Positions 9,147 to 17,496 of a stretch of DNA of 38,573 nt are shown one piece after another. Within the stretch, counting starts at the first letter, position 1. Every line of letters begins with the position of its first letter. The stretch is from Candidatus Poribacteria bacterium (lineage in GTDB: Bacteria > Poribacteria > WGA-4E > WGA-3G), in the NCBI GenBank assembly GCA_026710795.1, contig JAPOQK010000051.1, positions 1 through 38,573 of the forward strand, in the 5' to 3' direction. The notes beneath the pieces were generated by a model. The model saw only the letters and a list, made by a program, of their open reading frames with translations, ran no database searches and had not been told where the DNA came from. A program made the translations under genes and the position numbers.

Positions 9147-9557
9147 GTGTCAAAAAATGTAGTTATATTTTTACTCTTACTTACGGTTTTTGTATGCGGA
9201 TGTGGTAAAAGTTTTGATGAATATGCTATTGAATTAGGTCTTGCATTTGATAGTCCAGATACAGGTAACAGACCTATACCTTCCTTCAAAACTGATGTAT
9301 CACCCATTCTCACGAATAATTGTGCCCTTACTGGATGCCATGTAGCTAACGGACCGGATGACGTTGATCTGAGAACTTATGAAACTCTTCAGATGGGAGG
9401 AGAACACGGTCCAATAGTTCTCGTAGGAAATGCCAAAGAAAGTGAACTTGTAGAGGAAATTGTCAAACGCAAAATGCCGCCTGATGGTCCATATCTGGAT
9501 GCCGACCAAATTCAACTAATTATTGATTGGATCAATGCAGGTGCAAAGGATAACTAA
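9147..9557 (+). CDS. Lipoprotein with one CX4CH cytochrome c-like domain
   Basis: 136 residues, GTG start, with AAGGAGA spaced 6 bases before it. The signal peptide is a lipoprotein type with C19 as the lipidated cysteine (VCGC). The mature part is a single planctomycete-type cytochrome c domain (PSCyt1-like): SPILTNNC followed by GCH, the conserved VDLRTYETL, and the methionine ligand segment KRKMPPDGP, then a final IDWINAG helix. The haem motif is C-ALTG-CH, so CX4CH rather than CX2CH; whether haem is attached is unproven. It is homologous to each of the two domains in the next gene, which follows after 120 bases. Probable location is the envelope. Role: electron transfer or haem/redox binding, inferred. 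Confidence 0.85.
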   Translation: MSKNVVIFLLLLTVFVCGCGKSFDEYAIELGLAFDSPDTGNRPIPSFKTDVSPILTNNCALTGCHVANGPDDVDLRTYETLQMGGEHGPIVLVGNAKESELVEEIVKRKMPPDGPYLDADQIQLIIDWINAGAKDN

Positions 9558-9677
9558 ACTATTCGGGATGTCTACAGACTATATTTTAATTGGTATGTGT
9601 AAGATGTAAATTCGACACCATAGTATATCTATATCTCTGTAGATCTTTTTTCAAACAACTATAGTAAGGTAACTAAA

Positions 9678-10568
9678 ATGGTGATAAATATAAAGAAGTG
9701 GTACCTGTTGACATTAGGATTATTATTGTTTGTTTTTACTGGATGCGATTCTCCACCAGTTGATGAAATATTACAAGATATTAATCCAACTGAAGATTTA
9801 CAACCTACAGATACACAAGTGCCACCTGTTGAGATAACCAACGCCCAATCTTCTTTTGAACAGAACCTACTACCTATTCTCACAGCAGACTGTGCGTTTG
9901 CGGGGTGCCATGTCGCTGGCGGACCGAAAAACATTGACTTAAGCACATATCAAGCTTTCATCAGAGGCGGGGATACAGGTGCTGTATTCATTCCGGGTGA
10001 TTCTCAAGGAAGTTCTATCATCGATGAAATCGTTTCAGGTAGGATGCCCCTCGGCGGTACTAAGTATAGCGATGAAAAAATACAAATATTTACTGATTGG
10101 ATTGATAATCAAGCGGAAACCGTTGTTACCCCTGTTGATGAATCCACTCAACCAGAAACACCTTTGCCTGCTGATGGGATAGTATCTTTTGATCAACACC
10201 TTCTACCTATTCTCACAGCAAAGTGTGCGTATGCTGGATGCCACGATGCTAATGGACCCGACGGCATTGATTTGAGAACATATCAGACATTTTTAAGCGG
10301 TGACGACGATGGCGAGGCAATTTTCGAACCCGGAAATGCCAGAAGTAGTGATATTATTGAAGAAATCGTGTCGGGAAGAATGCCACCGGATGGTCCTCCG
10401 TTGTCCGCTGTACAAATTAAACTGTTCACAGATTGGGTAAATCAACAAGATCCAGCAGATTTTCCGAACCTTCGTTATGACGATGATGATGACCATGATG
10501 ACGACGATGACGATGACGACGATGATGATGACGATGACGACGATGACGACGACGACGATAATGACTAA
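9678..10568 (+). CDS. Lipoprotein with two CX4CH cytochrome c-like domains and poly-Asp tail
   Basis: 296 residues with a lipoprotein signal (FTGC, C23). Two repeats follow. The first, about 55-150, has C-AFAG-CH and SGRMPLGG; the second, about 165-255, has C-AYAG-CH and SGRMPPDGP. Both resemble the preceding single-domain lipoprotein, with the conserved D-L-TYQ strand, so the pair arose by duplication. Both haem motifs are CX4CH. The C-terminus, residues 268-296, is almost all aspartate (27 of 29), encoded by mixed GAT/GAC codons. Such a tail could bind calcium or other cations at the cell surface, or be a trinucleotide-repeat expansion. AAGGTAAC precedes the ATG. Confidence 0.85.
   Translation: MVINIKKWYLLTLGLLLFVFTGCDSPPVDEILQDINPTEDLQPTDTQVPPVEITNAQSSFEQNLLPILTADCAFAGCHVAGGPKNIDLSTYQAFIRGGDTGAVFIPGDSQGSSIIDEIVSGRMPLGGTKYSDEKIQIFTDWIDNQAETVVTPVDESTQPETPLPADGIVSFDQHLLPILTAKCAYAGCHDANGPDGIDLRTYQTFLSGDDDGEAIFEPGNARSSDIIEEIVSGRMPPDGPPLSAVQIKLFTDWVNQQDPADFPNLRYDDDDDHDDDDDDDDDDDDDDDDDDDDDND
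10479..10565 (+). repeat. GAY trinucleotide tract encoding aspartate tail
   Basis: 87 bases of GAT and GAC codons, broken only by one CAT and one AAT, end the cytochrome-like lipoprotein gene immediately before its TAA. The mixture of the two Asp codons means it is not a clean microsatellite and suggests selection for aspartate, though slippage may have produced the length. Confidence 0.85.
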
Positions 10569-10601
10569 ACAATCGTCAGAATATCAATTTAGAATTCTCT
10601 T

Positions 10602-11951
10602 ATGAATATTGTATTTCTATTTTCAGATGAACATACAGGAACAGTAATGGGAAACAGTGGGCATCCAACTGTCCGCACACCACATCTCGATCATCTTTCC
10701 GATCAATGCTACACTTATGATAACGCATATTGTAACTATCCTATTTGTACACCATCACGTCTGTCTATGCTTACCGGGCAGTATCCACATCAGGTTGATG
10801 CATGGGATTTAGGAGCGATTTTGGATAGAAAGCATAAAACTTGGGGTGATTATCTTAATGAGGCGGGATATGAGACGGTGTTATGTGGACGAACGCATTT
10901 CAATGGGAAGGATAGGCTTCTCGGTTTTTCTGATCGATTGTTAGATGATCTACCTCGGTGGCGCAACACAAGTGGGAGACCACCACGACGAACACCAGAC
11001 GACCGTCGAGGTTCCAATTCCCACGTCTCTGAGTGCGGTCCGGGTGATCATGAACATACCAAATATGATCAAGAAGTCGCTGATTTAGCTATAGACTTCC
11101 TGCAAACAAAGGCAGCTTCTTCAAGCAAAAAACCTTTCCTATTATACTGCGGATTTATGCACCCACACTTTCCACTGATTCCTCCACCTGAGTTTTATGC
11201 ATTGTATGAGCCAGACTCTCTTGAATTACCAGATACATGGAACGAACCGCTTGAATCTCAACACCCGATAATTCAGCATCACCGTTGGGCATGGCGGAAC
11301 GATATTCCTCCACCTGAGGATACCGTCCGTTGTGCATTAGCATCCTACTATGCACTCGTCTCATGTCTTGATGCTCAGATTGGACGAATCTTAAATGCTA
11401 TTGATTCTTCGGAATTAGGTGAAAACACTGTCGTTATTTATACAAGTGATCACGGTGAAATGGCTGGTAGTCATGGTATATGGCAAAAGCAGTGTTTCTA
11501 TGAATCTGCAGTAAAAGTGCCCTTGATGCTACGTATGCCTTCCTATGAGAATAAACGAATAACGCAGAATGTCTCATTGGTTGATGTCCTACCAACCTTA
11601 TTAGAGATTGCTGACATGGATAAACCTTCTGATTTACCGGGAGAAAGTCTGTTAAAAGTTGTCAGAAATCCATACGATACACCACGCGCTGTTATCTCAG
11701 AATACCATGACAGAGGCATGCTTAACGCAGGTTATATGCTTAGACAGGGGGATTACAAACTGTGTTATTATGTTGGTAGCCGACCGCAGCTATTCAATAT
11801 AGCCATTGATCCGCTGGAAAACAGTGATTTGGCATTAAATCCTGAATATACTGCAGTACGAAATGATATGGAAACTGCCTTACGTGCGATTATCGATCCA
11901 GAACGAATAGATATATTGGCAAAAGAAAACCAACAGATACGCAGGTCGTAA
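10602..11951 (+). CDS. Sulfatase (family S1, choline-sulfatase-like)
   Basis: 449 residues. The signature CTPSR at 49-53 holds the cysteine that becomes formylglycine. The N-terminal metal site is FSDEH (D9). Later, VVIYTSDHGEMAGSHGIWQK supplies the second metal-binding Asp-His pair, and KVPLMLRMP follows as in choline-sulfatase and related S1 enzymes. No signal peptide is visible, so a cytoplasmic location is predicted, which suits desulfation of imported small sulfated sugars or choline sulfate. The substrate cannot be assigned. The gene starts 33 bases after the cytochrome-like lipoprotein on the same strand. No formylglycine-generating enzyme is in the window. Confidence 0.9.
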   Translation: MNIVFLFSDEHTGTVMGNSGHPTVRTPHLDHLSDQCYTYDNAYCNYPICTPSRLSMLTGQYPHQVDAWDLGAILDRKHKTWGDYLNEAGYETVLCGRTHFNGKDRLLGFSDRLLDDLPRWRNTSGRPPRRTPDDRRGSNSHVSECGPGDHEHTKYDQEVADLAIDFLQTKAASSSKKPFLLYCGFMHPHFPLIPPPEFYALYEPDSLELPDTWNEPLESQHPIIQHHRWAWRNDIPPPEDTVRCALASYYALVSCLDAQIGRILNAIDSSELGENTVVIYTSDHGEMAGSHGIWQKQCFYESAVKVPLMLRMPSYENKRITQNVSLVDVLPTLLEIADMDKPSDLPGESLLKVVRNPYDTPRAVISEYHDRGMLNAGYMLRQGDYKLCYYVGSRPQLFNIAIDPLENSDLALNPEYTAVRNDMETALRAIIDPERIDILAKENQQIRRS

Positions 11952-11969
11952 GGTAAGGAAAACTAACTT

Positions 11970-13031
11970 TTACACTTCACCATCAAAATATTCAAGACTC
12001 GGATCTTTGCGGTATATTTTCTGCAGAACATAAGGTAGGACCTTATTGGAGTCGGGATATTCGCTGACATCATGTGGAGTATAAGTCCCGAGTATCAACA
12101 ATGTAGTAGGATTATCACCTTCATTGATGAACTTATGTGTACCGGCTGGACCTGGCGGAAAGGCAATAAAATCACCTTTTCTTACTTCAATGTCACCCCG
12201 AGGTGTTTTGAGTGTGCAAGTGCCCTCCATCACATAACACATCTCCTCACCAAAATGGTGAAGGTGCATTGGGAAAGTCGTACTCCCCGTTGGCAATCGG
12301 TAGACACAATATCCTATATTTTTGGCACCGATTAACGGATCAATGTCTTTATATTCAAAATTGTAAGTGGTAGGACCTTTCCGTTGTACCCATTCCATAT
12401 CATCAATGTTGATACGATTGATATATATGTCGTCACGTGCCTGCAGACATTCCACTAATTCTTGTCGTCCCTCTTTAAAAAGCGAATGTCCATCTCCAAC
12501 AAGTACAGTGTTAAACTGCAATGCTAATACCTTCCGAAGTTGCATGGCTGCTTTTAGTGGGGCTTCCAATTTATCATCTGCAAGGAGTGTTAAACGTCCC
12601 ATAGGTTCACCTGCGACAATGTCTCCAAACAGAATGGCTTTTTGGTGCGTAAAAAAGAGTGCTATTTCTCCAGGACTTTTTCCAAACGGTAGATGTATTG
12701 CACGTAATCCGGGTACAATAGTCTCTCCATCACTAATTTTTCGCGAAGGTTTAATTTCAAGTAGATCAGCATCTGCTTCATGCACAATCACTTCCGCACC
12801 AGTCCATTCTTGGAAGGCAGCGGCTTCTCGTTCATGGTCACGATTTGTAATAACAATCCACTTTGCTCCACCGAGTTGTTCTAATTGTGCACGGTCTGAG
12901 TCGCACATTTCAACTGGATCAATCACTATATTTCCATCTGTCCTGACCCATAGATGTGCGTTAAAATCTATCTGACGTGCTTCACTAAATACTGACCAAC
13001 TATATAAATTTTCATGAATCAATCTTTTCAT
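11970..13031 (-). CDS. Metallo-beta-lactamase-like / cupin fusion protein
   Basis: 353 residues in two parts. Residues 1-215 follow the metallo-beta-lactamase fold order (WVRTDGNIVIDPV, VITNRDH, LPFGKSPGEIALFF, ILFGDIVAG, VLVGDGHSLF), but the zinc motif HxHxDH is reduced to NRDH (63-66) and the later His of G-H-SPG is Lys118, so classical two-zinc catalysis looks lost. Residues 240-320 form a cupin: MHLHHFGEE (H256, H258, E263) and GTHKF (H299) supply a full metal site, with YVMEGTCTLKTPRGDIEV between. It is therefore probably a cupin enzyme or sensor with a degenerate partner domain. Its start overlaps the upstream lipoprotein stop as ATGA, implying coupled translation. Confidence 0.82.
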   Translation of the reverse strand: MKRLIHENLYSWSVFSEARQIDFNAHLWVRTDGNIVIDPVEMCDSDRAQLEQLGGAKWIVITNRDHEREAAAFQEWTGAEVIVHEADADLLEIKPSRKISDGETIVPGLRAIHLPFGKSPGEIALFFTHQKAILFGDIVAGEPMGRLTLLADDKLEAPLKAAMQLRKVLALQFNTVLVGDGHSLFKEGRQELVECLQARDDIYINRINIDDMEWVQRKGPTTYNFEYKDIDPLIGAKNIGYCVYRLPTGSTTFPMHLHHFGEEMCYVMEGTCTLKTPRGDIEVRKGDFIAFPPGPAGTHKFINEGDNPTTLLILGTYTPHDVSEYPDSNKVLPYVLQKIYRKDPSLEYFDGEV

Positions 13032-13555
13032 TTATTATCCTTTGATACAAATCCATATACCTCTATTTCTTGAATAAAAGGTTTTCCTAATCCTTTATGT
13101 CTTACGATTAAGTCGTGCCGAGAAGATAGTAAGGGTGTTCGTCGTTTATCCTCTGTAGTTCCACTTACATAGATACGTATTGCTTGTGTAACAAAACTTC
13201 TTCGCATCTGAATCACATTGCTACGGTTATTTTTTATCTGTAGAATTGCGGGCCAACGCTGATCTCCTTCAATTTTCTTAAAGACTGTTGCATCTGTAAT
13301 ATTAGTGCCTTTGAGGACAATCTTATGAATGGTTTTCCGTGTAGGTAGTCTCAGATGAATCCATCCTTCTTTGGCGTATCCAACTGTTTTGATGTCTCCA
13401 TCAATCATTTCTGGTGCAGTGCAGGTTACACCTTCTGCGGTAGAAAGGTTTTCCCATTCCTGCGGCTCAATTATCATTTGGAGTGCTTTTGATTGGCATC
13501 CAGAAACAATGACGCACATGCAAATAAATTTGAGAACACGAAGATATTGTGGCAT
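13028..13555 (-). CDS. Lipoprotein with discoidin-like (F5/8 type C-like) domain
   Basis: 175 residues from the ATG at 13555; GGAG sits 8 bases before it. An in-frame GTG at 13564 would add three residues but lacks a site. The lipoprotein signal ends at VSGC. The mature part reads like a galactose-binding-like fold: MIDGDIKT near the start, then IHLRLPTRKTIHKIVLKG, IRIYVSG, and the closing IQEIEVYG typical of F5/8 C domains. It probably binds carbohydrate at the cell surface. The last base pairs overlap the MBL-like/cupin gene (ATGA), so the two proteins are likely made together. Confidence 0.75.
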   Translation of the reverse strand: MPQYLRVLKFICMCVIVSGCQSKALQMIIEPQEWENLSTAEGVTCTAPEMIDGDIKTVGYAKEGWIHLRLPTRKTIHKIVLKGTNITDATVFKKIEGDQRWPAILQIKNNRSNVIQMRRSFVTQAIRIYVSGTTEDKRRTPLLSSRHDLIVRHKGLGKPFIQEIEVYGFVSKDNK

Positions 13556-13734
13556 AGTTTTCACTCCGTTTCAGTCATCAACTACAAGTCAGTGTTTAAT
13601 AACTATGATATGAAATAATAGAATAACATTATACCATATATTCTCTTTTCTGAGGATATTGCGGAATTGTACTCGGAGATATTTGTAATTGTTATAGAAT
13701 TCCTTTACAGTTTTATCCGTTGGTCCAAACCAAT

Positions 13735-13751
13735 GTAGCGACCTCCGACAT
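13735..13751. repeat. Remnant of the 33-bp palindromic element
   Basis: GTAGCGACCTCCGACAT matches 17 of 17 bases of the inner end of the inverted-repeat arm at 394-426. It lies just upstream of the trpA promoter. The other half of the element is missing here. Confidence 0.6.
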
Positions 13752-13770
13752 GACACAACATCAAAACTTC

Positions 13771-13799
13771 TTGACAATTCACATATTACTATGTATAAT
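13771..13799 (+). promoter_or_regulatory. Perfect-consensus sigma-70 promoter for trpA
   Basis: TTGACA (13771-13776) and TATAAT (13794-13799) are separated by exactly 17 bases, the ideal sigma-70 arrangement. Transcription would begin near 13806, giving a leader of about 38 bases. No leader peptide, attenuator or operator palindrome is visible, which suggests strong constitutive expression. Confidence 0.75.
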
Positions 13800-13843
13800 T
13801 GGGGAAATAAATATCAATCAAAAATCCATTACATAATCAATCC

Positions 13844-14653
13844 ATGAATCGAATTGACAAGAAATTTCAAGAACTACGTCAGCAAGGTGTTTGTGCATTT
13901 ATGCCTTATGTCTGTGCTGGAGACCCAACCCCGGAACTTACACCCGAACTCTTTCTTACCCTTGAAGAAGCAGGGGCAGACCTTATTGAATTTGGTGTCC
14001 CTTTCTCCGACCCAATAGCCGACGGTCCTACCATTCAACGCGCAAGCCAACGCGCGCTTGAACACCGTATCACCTTGATACAGATTCTTGACATCGTGAA
14101 AAAACTTCGTCAACATACAGAAATCCCAATCGCGCTGATGAGTTACTATAACCCGATCTTTCGAATGGGAGAAGAAACATTTTGTAAAGCAGCACAGGAA
14201 GTAGGTGTTGATGGATTGATTGTCCCTGACTTACCGCCTGAGGAAGCACAACCACTTCTCAAAGTTGCCTCTGAGTGTAACCTTGCTACTATTTTTCTCG
14301 TCGCACCGACAAGTTCACCTGAACGGATGCAATTGGTTGCTTCCGTTAGTACTGGGTTTATCTATTGTGTAGCAGTAACGGGAGTAACAGGAGCGCGGAA
14401 AACGTTGTCGGATGAAGTTGCACCGATGATTGAAGAATTGCGTAAACATACTGACAAACCTATATGTGTAGGTTTCGGTATATCAACACCTGATCAAGCA
14501 AACCAAGTCGCTCAGGTTGCTGACGGTGCGATTGTAGCGAGTGCAATCATCAATGTCGCAGAAAAATACATGGACGACAAAGACAAAATGCTTTCAGCTG
14601 TCAAGCAGTTTGGATCAGAATTGGCAAATGGTACAAAGACAGATAAAGTCTAA
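13844..14653 (+). CDS. trpA: Tryptophan synthase alpha chain
   Basis: 269 residues, normal length. It cleaves indole-3-glycerol phosphate to indole and glyceraldehyde-3-phosphate, passing indole to TrpB. Both catalytic acids are present at the standard numbering: Glu49 (LIEFGVPFSDP) and Asp60 (PIADGPT). MSYYNPI, GLIVPDLPPEE and the phosphate-binding CVAVTGVTGAR with GFGIS complete the barrel. The gene stands alone, with no trpB or other trp gene in the window. No Shine-Dalgarno sequence precedes the ATG; the MNRIDKKFQELR start is nonetheless typical of the family. A strong promoter lies upstream and a hairpin terminator downstream. Confidence 0.95.
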   Translation: MNRIDKKFQELRQQGVCAFMPYVCAGDPTPELTPELFLTLEEAGADLIEFGVPFSDPIADGPTIQRASQRALEHRITLIQILDIVKKLRQHTEIPIALMSYYNPIFRMGEETFCKAAQEVGVDGLIVPDLPPEEAQPLLKVASECNLATIFLVAPTSSPERMQLVASVSTGFIYCVAVTGVTGARKTLSDEVAPMIEELRKHTDKPICVGFGISTPDQANQVAQVADGAIVASAIINVAEKYMDDKDKMLSAVKQFGSELANGTKTDKV

Positions 14654-14675
14654 AAAATTAATGGGAACTCAGTAA

Positions 14676-14732
14676 AATAACCCAAGTTGCTACCTACAAG
14701 ATTTTAAACAGACTAAAGCAACTTGGGTTATT
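14676..14732. terminator. 16-bp hairpin between convergent genes
   Basis: AATAACCCAAGTTGCT (14676-14691) pairs perfectly with its reverse complement at 14717-14732 around a 25-base loop. It sits between trpA (+) and the mannonate dehydratase gene (-), which converge here. In the minus direction the stem runs into ATTTTA, in the plus direction into TTATAAAT, so it could act on both transcripts. Confidence 0.65.
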
Positions 14733-14811
14733 ATAAATGTAACGTTTCTATTTCTCGTTATGAATCGATATCGGATATAGACTCTATTGACACCTAAAAC
14801 TTGAAACTAAC

Positions 14812-15831
14812 TTATGCTGCAGTTTCTTCATTTGCGCGTTTGACAAGAGCATTCATGTAAGCGATGGTATACGCAGTACCAACACGGTGGTCACCTGCCA
14901 TGCTTGGAATATGATCAGGAATCATTACACCATTGAAGTCTACCTCACGGAGTGCTTTTGCCACGTGATACATATCTTGGTAGCCGTTGTCAACGAAGGT
15001 CTCTACAAAATGTGGTAGTGGTTGATCAACATTCCGGAAATGAACTTTGAAGATCTTATTCCGTTCTCCAAAGTAGCGGATAGACTCAATGACATCTTTT
15101 CCCATTAAATCTCCACCTTCAAGCCAACAGCCTACACAGAAACACATGCCAACATTTGGACTGTCTGCGATTTCAAGTGCACGTTTGTAACCATCAAAAC
15201 TGCTAAAGATACACCTTGGGATTCCAGCAAGGTCTACTGCTGGAGGATCGTCAGGATGGATACCGATCATCACTCCTGCTTCCTCAGCCACAGGTGCAGC
15301 CTGTTTAATGAAGTAGGTATAATTATCCCATATCTCTTCTTCACTATATTCGCGACCGTGCGAGAGCGGCATCGGGTATTTATTACCACCCCAATGTCCC
15401 TCTGTTGCAGTCTTAAGATTGAAAGCACGCGCGCTTGCACCACCACGGGTCGTTTCACGTTCCGTGCTCCAGATACCATTACCCATGTGTGCATAGGTCG
15501 TATATGGGATTCCCGCTCTCCCCAGATCTCGGATGTATTGTTTATACTGTTCGACCTTCGCATCACGATTTTCTAAGTTAAGCACAATCCCATCTTGATT
15601 GTGAACATCACTGTTGCCAAAGCCATAAATCTTCAATCCAGCGTTCTCAAAAATCTCACGACGGCTCATGAAGTAGTCGTAGTTAGCGTTTGCCCCATTT
15701 GTCCAGAGAACAACATAGTCGACATCCATCTGTTTAGCAAACTGAAGATCTGCTTCGCTGGGTTCTGGGGACATCTGTGCAGTAACTTTCATACCGGGTG
15801 CTATATTATCCAGTGGATTATTGTTTGCCAT
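14812..15831 (-). CDS. uxuA: Mannonate dehydratase
   Basis: 339 residues from the ATG at 15831, chosen because GGAGG lies 6 bases before it; a start at 15879 would add 16 unrelated residues. The enzyme dehydrates D-mannonate to 2-keto-3-deoxygluconate in glucuronate breakdown. The TIM-barrel family motifs are all present: YTTYAHMGNGIWST, MIGIHPDDPP, CFCVGCWLEGG, IFKVHFRNV, ETFVDNGYQDM and GVMIPDHIP with MAGD. The Cys-His metal site (C in VGCW, H in HFRN, D in PDH) looks intact. It lies 68 bases after the sulfatase on the same strand, which fits catabolism of a sulfated uronic-acid polysaccharide. Confidence 0.9.
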   Translation of the reverse strand: MANNNPLDNIAPGMKVTAQMSPEPSEADLQFAKQMDVDYVVLWTNGANANYDYFMSRREIFENAGLKIYGFGNSDVHNQDGIVLNLENRDAKVEQYKQYIRDLGRAGIPYTTYAHMGNGIWSTERETTRGGASARAFNLKTATEGHWGGNKYPMPLSHGREYSEEEIWDNYTYFIKQAAPVAEEAGVMIGIHPDDPPAVDLAGIPRCIFSSFDGYKRALEIADSPNVGMCFCVGCWLEGGDLMGKDVIESIRYFGERNKIFKVHFRNVDQPLPHFVETFVDNGYQDMYHVAKALREVDFNGVMIPDHIPSMAGDHRVGTAYTIAYMNALVKRANEETAA

Positions 15832-15899
15832 TATATGCCTCCATCTACTTAATGTTAATGTTGGGTTGGGTAACTCCATTGCACAAATTGAATGTAAAT

Positions 15900-17297
15900 T
15901 TACTCGTCATCCAATGCTGCTTCTTTGTGTTTGTATAGTTCAGCAGTCAATTCCTTGACAACATCAGCATATTCAGGATCATCGTAGACGCTACACATCT
16001 CATTCGGATCTTTTTCAAGATCAAAAAGTTCCCATTCGGGTTCTGTCGGTTGGTCAACAGATCCAGATGTTCCAAGTGGTTCTCCGTAATAATAGATGAG
16101 CTTGTAGCGATGTGTCCTTATACCGTAATGTGCGGGAACATGGTGATGTGAGAGGTGCATCCAGTATCGGTAGTACATTGATTCTCGCCAATCATCCGGT
16201 GTTTCACCTTCAAATATTGGACGCAAACTTGTCCCTTGCATATCATCGGGAATCGGCAATCCTGCGTAATCAAGCCATGTCTCAGCAAAGTCAATATTCA
16301 GTGCCATCGCATGTGTAGAACTTCCCGCACCGATTGCTTTAGGATAACGGACAATAAACGGCATGCGTAAGGATTCCTCATACATAAAACGCTTATCATA
16401 CCAGCCGTGGTCGCCTAAGAAAAAGCCTTGGTCAGAGGTATAAATCACCATTGTATCATCTGCGACACCATCTTCATCGAGATAGTCAAGCATTCTTCCA
16501 ACATTGTTATCAATTGAAGCCACACATCTCAGATATTCCTTTATGTACCTTTGATATTGCCAGTTTGCCAACTCTTCATCGGACAAGTCTTCTGGAGGAG
16601 GTCCGAATTTTTCTATTTTCAGATCTCGTTCGTTCATATGTCCGAAGACACGCATCTTTGCATTTTTTGCAGCATTCGACCGATTTGCATAGTCGTCAAA
16701 GAAGTTATCGGGCATAGGAACATCTTCGTCCGCATACATGTGATGGAGTTTTTCGTCTGAATCCCATGGACGATGTGGAGCTTTGTGATGACACATTAGG
16801 AAAAAAGGTTTGTCTCTATCCCTATTCTGTAGCCAATCCAGCGAAAAATCTGTGATGACATCAGTTGTATAACCTTCGTGTTGTGTCCGACCACTTTCTT
16901 CAATCATTACCGGATCATGATATGCTCCCTGACCGGGAAGGACGTTCCAGTAGTCAAATCCAGTTGGGTCAGCATTGCCACCGTGTCCAAGATGCCATTT
17001 TCCTACCATAGCTGTCTGGTATCCGTCTGACTGAAGCATTTTGGCAACATTCCGTTTTCGACCATCAAGCGGATCGCCTAATGTCTTTACACCGTTTAGG
17101 TGGCTATGTAATCCAGTTAATATATTTGCACGGCTCGGTGTGCAGATAGAGTTAACACAGAAACAGTTTTGGAAAATCATACCATCATTGGCAATTCGGT
17201 CAAGATGTGGTGTTTGGTTGATACGACTCCCATAGCAGCTCATTGCATGCGATGCATGGTCGTCAGACATAATAAAAAGTATATTCGGTCTACTCAA
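15900..17297 (-). CDS. Sulfatase (S1, N-acetylglucosamine-6-sulfatase/mucin sulfatase-like)
   Basis: 465 residues. The start is a TTG, supported by AAAGGAGA 5 bases before it and by the conserved RPNILFIMSDDH that would be lost with any later start. Metal-binding D12 and D13, formylglycine signature CTPSR at 52-56, KWHLGHGG, then VIYTSDQGFFLGDHGWYDKRF supply the S1 active site. The C-terminal part EPEWELFDLEKDPNE is the usual closing motif. The closest resemblance is to GlcNAc-6-sulfatases and mucin-desulfating enzymes. No signal peptide is seen, unlike many secreted homologues. Followed by mannonate dehydratase in the same orientation. Confidence 0.9.
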   Translation of the reverse strand: MSRPNILFIMSDDHASHAMSCYGSRINQTPHLDRIANDGMIFQNCFCVNSICTPSRANILTGLHSHLNGVKTLGDPLDGRKRNVAKMLQSDGYQTAMVGKWHLGHGGNADPTGFDYWNVLPGQGAYHDPVMIEESGRTQHEGYTTDVITDFSLDWLQNRDRDKPFFLMCHHKAPHRPWDSDEKLHHMYADEDVPMPDNFFDDYANRSNAAKNAKMRVFGHMNERDLKIEKFGPPPEDLSDEELANWQYQRYIKEYLRCVASIDNNVGRMLDYLDEDGVADDTMVIYTSDQGFFLGDHGWYDKRFMYEESLRMPFIVRYPKAIGAGSSTHAMALNIDFAETWLDYAGLPIPDDMQGTSLRPIFEGETPDDWRESMYYRYWMHLSHHHVPAHYGIRTHRYKLIYYYGEPLGTSGSVDQPTEPEWELFDLEKDPNEMCSVYDDPEYADVVKELTAELYKHKEAALDDE

Positions 17298-17433
17298 TTG
17301 TGTCTCCTTTGATTTATATAAGTTATAGAAATGCAGATATTGATGGTTGGTTTCAATTCACGGTATAAACGCATAATACATATAATTGCTTTTCAAGTCA
17401 ATCATTTTATCAAAGTAAACCTTCTATGTTATA

Positions 17434-17460
17434 CAAAAACACACCAGACAGAAATGTCTG
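17434..17460 (-). terminator. Possible terminator after the repeat membrane proteins
   Basis: On the minus strand CAGACA-TTTC-TGTCTG (17460-17445) is a perfect 6-bp stem with a four-base loop, followed by GGTGTGTTTTTG. It begins 36 bases past the stop of the second membrane protein. The stem is short and the T-run is offset, so this is tentative. Confidence 0.35.
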
Positions 17461-17496
17461 ATGCGTTATATGATAGTTGTGTCTATTGCTTATATT

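Noticed and set aside
12367..12975. 202-codon plus-strand frame opposite the MBL-like/cupin gene
   Set aside because: The minus strand carries recognisable domains. The plus frame is Ser/Cys-rich without motifs and has no start signals.
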